This document shows positions 1 to 5,919 of a DNA stretch of 9,287 bases, piece after piece. The notes under the pieces are model-generated. The model was not told the DNA's origin. It ran no database searches and saw only the letters and a list, made by a program, of their open reading frames with translations. The stretch comes from an uncultured Porphyromonadaceae bacterium. Its GTDB lineage: Bacteria; Bacteroidota; Bacteroidia; Bacteroidales; Muribaculaceae. The stretch covers positions 1 to 9,287 of the forward strand of contig UROS01000089.1 of assembly GCA_900549445.1 (NCBI GenBank). The letters are read 5' to 3'. Each line of letters starts with the position of its first letter. Position 1 is the first letter of the stretch. The translations under genes and the position numbers were made by a program.

Positions 1-10
1 ATAAAAACCC

Positions 11-96
11 CGCGCCTCGCGGCGCTCCCTCGCGCACTACCCCCCGTGCGGCCGCCTTCCCTGACGATTTCGCGCGAAAAAGCGCCGCGAGGCGCG
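11..96. repeat. Perfect 16-bp inverted repeat, probable dispersed palindromic element
   Basis: CGCGCCTCGCGGCGCT at 11-26 is the exact reverse complement of AGCGCCGCGAGGCGCG at 81-96, with 54 bases between. Each arm can also fold alone (GCGCC-GCGA-GGCGC, a GNRA-type tetraloop). The spacer holds a further hairpin (CGCAC/GTGCG) and a 12-bp palindrome TTTCGCGCGAAA (68-79). On the minus strand the outer arm is followed by GGGG and five Ts, so it could act as a weak terminator for a gene off the left edge. The flank ACATCTCTACAA at 97-108 recalls the TTGTAGAGA...TCTCTACAA palindromes that I remember as widely dispersed in Bacteroidota; that link is from memory and unchecked. Confidence 0.6.
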
Positions 97-159
97 ACAT
101 CTCTACAACCCATTGCGAAGCGGAGCGGAGCTGTGGGATAGCATCCATCCACTTGAAAA

Positions 160-191
160 TCGAGGCGAGCGCCGGAGGTGCGACGCCTCGA
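160..191. repeat. 8-bp inverted repeat (small hairpin)
   Basis: TCGAGGCG (160-167) pairs perfectly with CGCCTCGA (184-191) across a 16-base loop. It reuses the GAGGCG/CGCCTC motif of the larger inverted repeat at the left edge, so it is probably part of the same repeat-rich intergenic block rather than a regulatory site for the muramidase gene, whose promoter-like element lies ~160 bases downstream. Confidence 0.4.
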
Positions 192-348
192 CCACGGCGA
201 AGCCGCGGAGCCGCTCGCGGGCCGACACCATCGCATAGCCGGTCGTATATGAGGAATGACTTCGCTAAGTACTACGGTTATCGCCGGACACGGCTCCCCG
301 CCAACAGCCTAACCCCTCATTTCCGCTCTCTTTTCCTGATTTTTTTCG

Positions 349-356
349 TAAATTTG
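349..356 (+). promoter_or_regulatory. Bacteroidota-type -7 promoter element (TAnnTTTG)
   Basis: TAAATTTG matches the known Bacteroidota -7 consensus TAnnTTTG exactly. The partner -33 TTTG box is weak: only T-rich sequence (TTTC at 320-323 and a T-run at 331-334) is present. Transcription would start near 361-364, about 35 bases before the ATG at 399. This is the main reason for placing the muramidase start at 399 rather than further upstream. Confidence 0.5.
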
Positions 357-380
357 CAATCTGAAATCCTCCTATACATA

Positions 381-400
381 TTATATCTATTTATATCTAT
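381..400 (+). repeat. Perfect tandem 10-bp repeat touching the start codon
   Basis: TTATATCTAT occurs twice in a row (381-390 and 391-400). The last two bases of the second copy are the AT of the ATG at 399-401. The repeat therefore forms the AT-rich leader immediately before the muramidase, where Bacteroidota genes typically have low-structure AT-rich sequence in place of a Shine-Dalgarno. A change in copy number would alter leader length and the sequence at the start codon, but not the reading frame downstream. Confidence 0.65.
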
Positions 401-1145
401 GTCATACCACCGTCGCGGCGCTATCCTCCATCGTTTTTTCCGGCATTTCCATGCCGGGGCGATACTCATGGCTACCGTGATGGCGATTCTCACCTGTGCG
501 TGCAAGCGCAATCCAGGCATAGTTTATCTCGACCGCGAGAGGTTTCCGATAGCGGGCATCGACATCAGTGCCCACAACGGCGACATTGACTTTGCAAAGG
601 TGAAAAACGACGGCGTGGACTTCGTTTTCATAAAAGCCACGGAGGGAGCAACGTTCAAGGACCGGCGATTTTTCGACAACTACCGTCTTGCCCGTGAGGC
701 AGGACTGAAAGTAGGAGCATACCACTTTTTCCGCTTCGACACTCCGGGCTACATGCAGGGACTGAATTTCCTGAACTCCGTTGACCGCCGTGAACTCGAC
801 CTGCCGATAGCCATCGACCTGGAAGAGTGGACCAACCCTGCGAACCACTCCACGGCTCTGGTGATCTCGCGCCTAAAAGAGATGATAGACCATCTCGAAA
901 ACCACGGCTACAAAGTGATGATATATACAAATAAAAACGGATATAACCGCTTCGTGAAAGGACATTTCGACAGCTACCCGCTATGGATATGCTCGCTTGT
1001 TGACGAGCCCACCGACATACCGTGGACACTCTGGCAGTCGACCCACAACGGCACCGTCGACGGCATTGCCCATCCCGTCGACATCAACGCCTTCACCGGC
1101 TCGGTGGAAGAATGGCGGAAATGGACTGCAACCGACATACAATAA
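399..1145 (+). CDS. Glycoside hydrolase family 25 muramidase (lysozyme), membrane-anchored or lipoprotein
   Basis: The 248-residue protein is a GH25 N-acetylmuramidase, a family that cuts the beta-1,4 bond between MurNAc and GlcNAc in peptidoglycan. Family landmarks are present in order: GIDISAHNGDIDF (53-65, Asp55), FIKATEG (77-83), AYHFFRF (107-113), the catalytic-type AIDLEE with Asp140 and Glu142, then LWQ and a final VDINAF. A basic N-terminus and a hydrophobic stretch (about 19-34) end in LTCAC, so the enzyme is exported and either lipid-modified at Cys33 or Cys35 or held by a signal anchor. Neither cysteine sits in a textbook lipobox. I chose ATG 399 because a TAnnTTTG element lies ~45 bases upstream. 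ATG 468, just before the hydrophobic core, is possible but would remove the basic region. No peptidoglycan-binding domain follows the catalytic domain. The gene stands alone, 112 bp before porU, and may be transcribed separately. Likely roles are cell-wall turnover or attack on neighbours; the sequence does not decide. Confidence 0.9.
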   Translation: MSYHRRGAILHRFFRHFHAGAILMATVMAILTCACKRNPGIVYLDRERFPIAGIDISAHNGDIDFAKVKNDGVDFVFIKATEGATFKDRRFFDNYRLAREAGLKVGAYHFFRFDTPGYMQGLNFLNSVDRRELDLPIAIDLEEWTNPANHSTALVISRLKEMIDHLENHGYKVMIYTNKNGYNRFVKGHFDSYPLWICSLVDEPTDIPWTLWQSTHNGTVDGIAHPVDINAFTGSVEEWRKWTATDIQ

Positions 1146-1156
1146 CGCTGCGGGGA

Positions 1157-1187
1157 TTTACGTTAATCTGATGGTATAGTATGTTTT
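1157..1187 (+). promoter_or_regulatory. Possible weak promoter for the porU block
   Basis: TTTA (1157-1160), 19 bases, then TATGTTTT (1180-1187) resembles the Bacteroidota pair TTTG / TAnnTTTG with one mismatch in each box. It lies in the gap between the muramidase stop and the porU start, with a predicted start of transcription near 1194. It is the best candidate I can find in this gap, but it is not strong. I see no TTGTGA/TCACAA half-sites of a Rex operator here. Confidence 0.25.
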
Positions 1188-1211
1188 CGGCACGCAACAC
1201 CCCCCGAAAAT

Positions 1212-1231
1212 ACACCTGAAAACACCTGAAC
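1212..1231 (+). repeat. Direct repeat ACACCTGAA with 10-bp period upstream of porU
   Basis: ACACCTGAA occurs at 1212-1220 and again at 1222-1230, one helical turn apart, 27-46 bases before the porU ATG. Repeats on the same face of the helix can be operator half-sites. The stretch would lie in the leader if the weak promoter at 1157-1187 is used. No regulator is identified. Confidence 0.35.
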
Positions 1232-1257
1232 AAGCAAAAAATATCCTCTCTGTTGCA

Positions 1258-4200
1258 ATGGAATCATTAAAACTTCATATAATTCTGATAACCGCCCTTC
1301 TGGGGCTGATGCTGGTCAGTCCGCCGAATGCGGCGGCATTCCCTGCCGGAACTTACGCCGAAAGCAGTGTGCTCAGCTCCGGAAAATGGGTGAAAATCAG
1401 CGTCACACAGTCCGGAATGTATCTTCTCTCCAACGCCGACCTCGCCAAAATGGGATTTTCAAACCCCTCGCGGGTAAGAATTTACGGCTACGGCGGAAAG
1501 CGCATCAGCGACCATCTCACGCTCGCCAATTTCACCGACGACCTTCCGCTGGTTCAGACAGCGGTTACAAAACGCGGAATCGTGTTTTACGGCGTTGGCG
1601 CGGAAGAGTGGAACGCCAACTCCGACGGAGTGCTGAAATATGTGCGCAATCCGTTTTCGCTAAGAGGATATTACTATGTGACGGAAAGCGACGCACCGCT
1701 GCGCGACATTTCTTCCGAGGGTCTGACTTCGAGCTCATCCGGTGAGCAGCCGGCCACAACGGCCGCTTCGGCGGTTATCCACGAGCAGGAACTCATAAGC
1801 CCCGGCCTCACCGGCCATTACAACGTAGGCGAAGATTTCCGCTTCACCCAGAGCCGAGATTTCCGCTTCACACTCCCCGGAAAGGTCAGCGACACCGACG
1901 TAAGAATCGAGTGCAGTTTCCTCACCAACTCCACGCTCGAATCCAGAATAATACTTACGGCCAACGGCACGCAACTGCCCCAGTCGGCATCCGACGTAAT
2001 GCAGGCGTCGGCCACCTCCGACGCCTGCGGCGACTCCTGTCTGTCGGTAAAAACCATAGCGCTCGACGGCAACAGTCTCAACCTCAACGTGCGCCTGCAG
2101 ACGGCAGGCATACTTTCGGGTGCATATCTCGACTATATAACAGTAAATTATACCCGCACGCTCGACACCGACGCCGCCCGCGCGGGATTTTTCATTACCC
2201 GCTCGCCGTTTACTATTTCGGGAGCACAGGAATCTGACGTGGTATGGGACGTGACAGACCCGCTCGACATTCACCGGATGACGGCCGTAGCCGCCTCTGG
2301 CTCGCTGACGGTTTATCCCGACCGGAGCGGCACACGGCGCTACATTGTCTGGAGCGAGACCGCGACACTCCCCTCCCCCGCAATCGCAGGAACGGTGCGC
2401 AACCAGAATCTCCACGCTCAGCCGGTACCCGACATGGTGATTGTGCCGACCCAGGCGCTCCTTTCCGAGGCAGAGCGGCTCGCGGAACTCCACCGCACGG
2501 ATCGCGACTCACTCAAAGTGCTTGTGGTTGAACAGTCGCTCGTCTACAACGAATTCGGCTCCGGGAGCCCGGACATCGGAGCTGTCCGCCGGATGCTGAA
2601 GATGTTCTACGACCGCTCCGGTCAGAACGGAGAGCGTACGCTGAAATATGTTCTCATGATGGGCCGCGCCACATTCGACCACCGCAAGGTCACCACGCAG
2701 GGCAAAAACCTCACCTATGAAGTGATGCCGATCTGGTGCACCGACACCGGCATCGATCTCTCATCGTCGTATTGTGCCGACGACATTCTCGGTTTTTTAG
2801 CCGACGATTCGGGGCTCAGGTTCGGATCCGACAAACTCTGCATAGCCCCCGGGCGCATTCCCGCCACTTCCGTTCAGGAAGCACGCACCTACGTTGACCG
2901 CGCCACAAAATATCTGCGGTCCCCGATGCCCGGCCAGTGGAGAAACCACGTGATGACCCTGGCCGACGACCGCGACAAGGCGGAGCACGCCGTACAGGCC
3001 GACTCTACCGTAAGCAAAATGCTCTCTTACGATTCGGGGAAAGGCCTGATGCATACAAAAATATTCATCGACGGATTTGAATTCGTCGGCGACCGGTACC
3101 CCGATGCACGCGACAAGATGTTTCAGACGCTGAACAACGGCGTGATCTGGTGGACCTACATAGGCCACGGCGGAGAACAGGCCCTGACGGCCGATAATCA
3201 GCTCATGCGCAGCGACCTCTTCTCGCTCTACCTGCGTCACGCCCCGGTATTCTACGCCGCCACCTGCTCATTCGGCCGCTGGGACGGTTCGATGCAGTGC
3301 GGCATCGAGGCTCTGACAATGAATGAGAGCGGAGGCGCCATAGCGGCTATAAGCGCCACGCGCCCCGTTTACATCTCGCTCAACGGCGTTCTGTCCGCCA
3401 ACGTAGGACTTGAAGCCTTCCGGCGCGACGAAAGCGGGCGGTTCAGGACTGTAGGCGAGATACTGATGCGCGCCAAAAACCGCATGGGAACCGACCTCAA
3501 CAAGCGCCGCTACGTGCTTGCCGGCGACCCTGCCATACGCCTTATGGTACCGGAAAACAGAGTGGTGCTCGAATCGGTTGACGGCGTCGCTGTCAACGAG
3601 GCCAATCAGGTTACAATCGCCGCCTTGCAGCGCCCGGTACTCCGCGGCTACGTCGCCGCCCCCGACGGGTCCCGGCTTCCCGCGTTCAACGGCACCCTCA
3701 GCCTGACGCTCTACGACGCCGAACACAGCTCCAATACCAACGGCAGAAAAGAACAAGACAACACTCCCGGCACCGTCATAACCTACGAACAGCAGGGCGA
3801 CCGCCTCGTGGCCGGCTCCGGAGAAGTGAAAAACGGCGAATTTGAAATCACGGTAAACATGCCGTCTGAAATCGCCGGCAACTTCCGCCCGGCCGCGCTC
3901 AATATGTATGCCGTGGCTGACGACGGCACCGAGGCGTGCGGCATAAACCGCGACTTCTACGTCTACGGCTTCTGTGCGGATGCCGAAACCGACACCGTAC
4001 CTCCCGTAATCGAGGCGATCGCACTCAACCACGAATCGTTCGTGTCGGGTGGTGAAGTCAATTCCACACCGACACTGATAGTGAAGATGAGCGACAACGT
4101 GGGCATCAATCTCTCCAATGCCGGTATCGGCCACCAGATGGCGGTGTCGGTCGACGGCAAAAGCGACTACACCGACGTAGCATCGTATTTCACCCCGGCA

Positions 4201-4656
4201 GCAGACGGCTCGCCCGCAGGGTCGCTCCTGTTCCCGCTCGGCGAGATTGCCAAAGGAGACCACACCCTTACGTTCCGCGTCTGGGACACATCGGCCAACT
4301 CCGCCTCCGCATCGCTCGATTTCCGCGTGGTCGAAGGTCTCGCACCTGTGATATTCAACGTCTACACCGACGCCAACCCCGCATCTGTCGAGGCCAATTT
4401 CTACGTGAGCCACAACCGCCCCGACGCCATGCTGAAGGTCAAAGTGGAGATTTTCGACATTAGCGGACGCCTCGTATGGGAACAGAGCACCGACGGCCGC
4501 GCTGACCAATTCACCTCGTCGCCAGTATGCTGGAATCTGACCGACCGTGCCGGTCATCGCGTTGGAAGAGGCATCTATATCTATCGTGTCACCGTTTCCG
4601 ATGCCGGAGGCGCCGAATCGTCGCAGACCAAGCGCATCGCCGTGACGGGCGCATGA
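1258..4656 (+). CDS. porU: Type IX secretion system sortase PorU (C25 cysteine peptidase family)
   Basis: The 1132-residue protein is PorU, the outer-membrane-associated sortase that removes the C-terminal signal of T9SS cargo and joins cargo to a surface glycolipid. Its length is close to that of Porphyromonas PorU. A signal peptide (1-27) ends in NAAA before Phe28. The PorU N-terminal hallmark follows (SSGKWVKI, 40-47; RVRIYGYGG, 72-80). The C25 gingipain-like domain spans about 392-762. It carries the catalytic His in YIGHGG (His637), the catalytic Cys in AATCSFGRWD (Cys670), and the closing AGDPAIRL motif. An Ig-like region with MSDNVGINLS comes next. A FlgD-like C-terminal domain (about 1031-1132) has the FDISGRLVW...GIYIYRV pattern. 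ATG 1258 is used because the signal peptide starts directly there. The stop codon overlaps the rex start in ATGA, so the two are probably co-translated. All catalytic motifs are intact, making this the functional sortase candidate of the two PorU-like genes here. Confidence 0.93.
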   Translation: MESLKLHIILITALLGLMLVSPPNAAAFPAGTYAESSVLSSGKWVKISVTQSGMYLLSNADLAKMGFSNPSRVRIYGYGGKRISDHLTLANFTDDLPLVQTAVTKRGIVFYGVGAEEWNANSDGVLKYVRNPFSLRGYYYVTESDAPLRDISSEGLTSSSSGEQPATTAASAVIHEQELISPGLTGHYNVGEDFRFTQSRDFRFTLPGKVSDTDVRIECSFLTNSTLESRIILTANGTQLPQSASDVMQASATSDACGDSCLSVKTIALDGNSLNLNVRLQTAGILSGAYLDYITVNYTRTLDTDAARAGFFITRSPFTISGAQESDVVWDVTDPLDIHRMTAVAASGSLTVYPDRSGTRRYIVWSETATLPSPAIAGTVRNQNLHAQPVPDMVIVPTQALLSEAERLAELHRTDRDSLKVLVVEQSLVYNEFGSGSPDIGAVRRMLKMFYDRSGQNGERTLKYVLMMGRATFDHRKVTTQGKNLTYEVMPIWCTDTGIDLSSSYCADDILGFLADDSGLRFGSDKLCIAPGRIPATSVQEARTYVDRATKYLRSPMPGQWRNHVMTLADDRDKAEHAVQADSTVSKMLSYDSGKGLMHTKIFIDGFEFVGDRYPDARDKMFQTLNNGVIWWTYIGHGGEQALTADNQLMRSDLFSLYLRHAPVFYAATCSFGRWDGSMQCGIEALTMNESGGAIAAISATRPVYISLNGVLSANVGLEAFRRDESGRFRTVGEILMRAKNRMGTDLNKRRYVLAGDPAIRLMVPENRVVLESVDGVAVNEANQVTIAALQRPVLRGYVAAPDGSRLPAFNGTLSLTLYDAEHSSNTNGRKEQDNTPGTVITYEQQGDRLVAGSGEVKNGEFEITVNMPSEIAGNFRPAALNMYAVADDGTEACGINRDFYVYGFCADAETDTVPPVIEAIALNHESFVSGGEVNSTPTLIVKMSDNVGINLSNAGIGHQMAVSVDGKSDYTDVASYFTPAADGSPAGSLLFPLGEIAKGDHTLTFRVWDTSANSASASLDFRVVEGLAPVIFNVYTDANPASVEANFYVSHNRPDAMLKVKVEIFDISGRLVWEQSTDGRADQFTSSPVCWNLTDRAGHRVGRGIYIYRVTVSDAGGAESSQTKRIAVTGA
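1833..1871 (+). repeat. Short in-frame duplication inside porU (DFRFT repeat)
   Basis: AGATTTCCGCTTCAC occurs at 1833-1847 and 1857-1871, a period of 24 bases or 8 codons, giving DFRFTQSR followed by DFRFTLPG. The 15-base identity at the DNA level suggests a recent duplication or slippage, though beta-rich PorU N-terminal domains do use alternating aromatic/charged strands. The reading frame is preserved. Confidence 0.5.
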
Positions 4657-5351
4657 ACCCTGAAACTGTTTTCTGTCGTATGAACAATATGTATTCACTC
4701 CACAACACCGCACCACGCGAAATCCTTCCGGAGCCTACTCTCCGCAGGCTGCCGTGGTATCTGGCCTACGTCAGCCTGCTGCGGTCGCACCACGTGGAGT
4801 ACGTATCATCCACGGCCATATCACGCGAACTCAACGTCGATGCCTCGCAGATAGCCAAAGATCTCTCTTATCTTGCAATCAAGGGGAAGACCCGCATAGG
4901 CTACGAGGTACCCGTGCTCGAAAAAGAATTGCGCGAGCTGCTCGGATTCACCACCGTCCACAACGCTTTCATGATTGGAACCGGAAGCCTCGGCGGCGCG
5001 CTTATGGCCGACTCCGGACTCTCGCACTACGGACTCAATATAGTGGCCGGGTTCGACGTCAACCCTCACCTCGTCGGAACTTCCATACGCGACATACCCA
5101 TTTTCCACATTTCCTCTCTCGAGGAGAAACGCCTGGAATTCGATGCCGAAATCGCAGTCATAGCCGTTCCGGTGGAGGTAGCGCAGGAAAGCGCCGACAC
5201 ATGCGTGGCCGCCGGCATCAAGGCTCTCTGGAATTTCACTCCCTCGCGCATAAAGACAGCCGGCGACATAGTGATACAGAACACGTCGATCTACTCGCAT
5301 CTCGCCGTAATGTACAACCGCCTCGACACCCGAAACCAAGGCTCGCTATGA
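4653..5351 (+). CDS. rex: Redox-sensing transcriptional repressor Rex
   Basis: Rex is a dimeric repressor that binds DNA when NAD+ dominates and lets go when NADH rises, controlling fermentation and respiration genes. The 232-residue protein shows the full architecture. A winged-helix domain begins with PEPTLRRLPWYL and contains SSTAISRELNVDASQIAKDLSYL and the wing KTRIGYEV. A Rossmann fold follows, with the dinucleotide motif GTGSLGG (109-115) and GFDVNP (Asp135 at the end of strand 2, a likely ribose contact). The C-terminal NTSIYSHLAVMYNRLD helix is the one that swaps between subunits. The ATG at 4653 overlaps the porU stop (ATGA), favouring coupled translation. It gives about 25 residues before PEPTLRRLP, longer than usual for Rex, so ATG 4680 or 4689 may be the real start. 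The 3' end overlaps the next gene by ATGA. Sitting inside a T9SS block, Rex may regulate its own operon, but I found no clear TTGTGAA-type operator upstream. Confidence 0.93.
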   Translation: MNPETVFCRMNNMYSLHNTAPREILPEPTLRRLPWYLAYVSLLRSHHVEYVSSTAISRELNVDASQIAKDLSYLAIKGKTRIGYEVPVLEKELRELLGFTTVHNAFMIGTGSLGGALMADSGLSHYGLNIVAGFDVNPHLVGTSIRDIPIFHISSLEEKRLEFDAEIAVIAVPVEVAQESADTCVAAGIKALWNFTPSRIKTAGDIVIQNTSIYSHLAVMYNRLDTRNQGSL

Positions 5352-5905
5352 AAATCATCGCATTCAACCGCCTGCCCGGCGAACCGGTCAACCGGTTCAC
5401 TTCCGTAGAGGTAATTCCCGACTCAGCCATGATTCTCACGGGACGCCCTCTCTTCCTGCCCGATTTCGCCTCGGCTTCCTGGCACGGCTCCGTAAGCCTC
5501 GCATACCGCATAAACCGTCTGGGCAAAACGATCGCCCCGCGTTTCGCCCCGAGGTATTACGACGCAATGACGCTTGCGTTGCGGGCTCAGCCCGATAAAA
5601 CCACCGAACCGTCGGCCATTGAGTGCCGTACGCTGCTCTCGGCCACCGACGGCACTTTTTACCATGGCGACTGGCTTCCCCTCCCTTCCGACGCCTCGTT
5701 GCCCGTATCAGCCGCAGGCACACTCCTTTCGGCCTCCGACGTAGCCGTCGACCAAGCTATAGCACTCGCCTCGGACTACATGACCCTCAAGACCGGCGAC
5801 ATAATCCTTCCGGTAACCCTTCCGCTCGCCATACCGCTCGCCATAGGCTCTACGATATCACTCGACCTTAATTCGGAAAATCGTTTCAATCTCAGAATAA
5901 AATAG
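5348..5905 (+). CDS. Fumarylacetoacetate-hydrolase-fold protein lacking metal ligands (probable pseudoenzyme)
   Basis: The 185-residue protein aligns by eye with Bacteroidales FAH-family proteins, which are Mg2+-dependent hydrolases or decarboxylases of 2-oxo acids. Shared landmarks are the MKII start, DSAMILTGRPLFLPDF (25-40), YRINRLGKTIAPRFAPRYYDAMTL (53-76), the FYHGDWLPL region, and DYMTLKTGDIIL (143-154) followed by the closing IGSTISLDL. Active relatives carry a metal-binding H-Y-E-x-E-L-V motif between PDF and RLGK. Here it reads HGSVSLAYRI (46-55), with serines where the two glutamates belong. The third acidic ligand (in GxDxTARD of relatives) has no counterpart after YYDAMTLALRA, and the FTGTP-type glycine-rich loop near the C-terminus has become LPVTLP. 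I infer the fold is kept but catalysis is lost. Relatives run slightly longer (~205). There is no signal peptide, so it is cytoplasmic. ATG 5348 overlaps the rex stop in ATGA, and the next gene starts 14 bases after its stop, so it belongs to the operon. Function unknown; a structural or ligand-binding role is possible. Confidence 0.7.
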   Translation: MKIIAFNRLPGEPVNRFTSVEVIPDSAMILTGRPLFLPDFASASWHGSVSLAYRINRLGKTIAPRFAPRYYDAMTLALRAQPDKTTEPSAIECRTLLSATDGTFYHGDWLPLPSDASLPVSAAGTLLSASDVAVDQAIALASDYMTLKTGDIILPVTLPLAIPLAIGSTISLDLNSENRFNLRIK

Positions 5906-5919
5906 CGTTTCAGCATACC

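Larger units (their letters stand above)
1..398. other. Non-coding region upstream of the GH25 gene
   Basis: I find no credible gene on either strand in this stretch. The first ~300 bases are GC-rich and full of short inverted repeats built on GCGAGGCG/CGCCTCGC motifs. From about 320 the composition switches sharply to AT-rich and holds a promoter-like element and a leader. One + strand reading frame is open from a TTG at 153 into the muramidase. Its first ~80 residues are Arg/Ser/Pro-rich low-complexity sequence and the promoter lies inside it, so I treat it as untranslated. I see no tRNA, rRNA or riboswitch that I recognise. Confidence 0.75.

Noticed and set aside
153..398. Upstream extension of the muramidase frame to a TTG start at 153
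   Set aside because: The added residues are Arg/Ser/Pro-rich with no family similarity, they overlap repeat-like DNA, and the TAnnTTTG promoter element (349-356) lies inside them.
1184..1210. Hairpin TTTTCGG...CCGAAAA as a terminator after the muramidase gene
   Set aside because: The 7-bp stem is perfect, but the loop is 13 bases and no T-run follows on the + strand, so an intrinsic terminator is not supported.
1735..2493. Minus-strand open frame of 252 codons opposite porU
   Set aside because: Same origin: antisense shadow of the porU N-terminal region, with no recognisable domain or signal.
3268..4716. Long minus-strand open frame (482 codons) opposite porU
   Set aside because: It is antisense to the C25, Ig-like and FlgD-like domains of porU, has a low-complexity Val/Gly/His-rich composition, and arises from the GC-rich codon pattern of the real gene.
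4754..5347. In-frame upstream extension of the FAH-like gene across rex
   Set aside because: It would read through rex in another frame with Arg/His-rich sequence. FAH-family similarity starts at MKII (5348), where ATG overlaps the rex stop.
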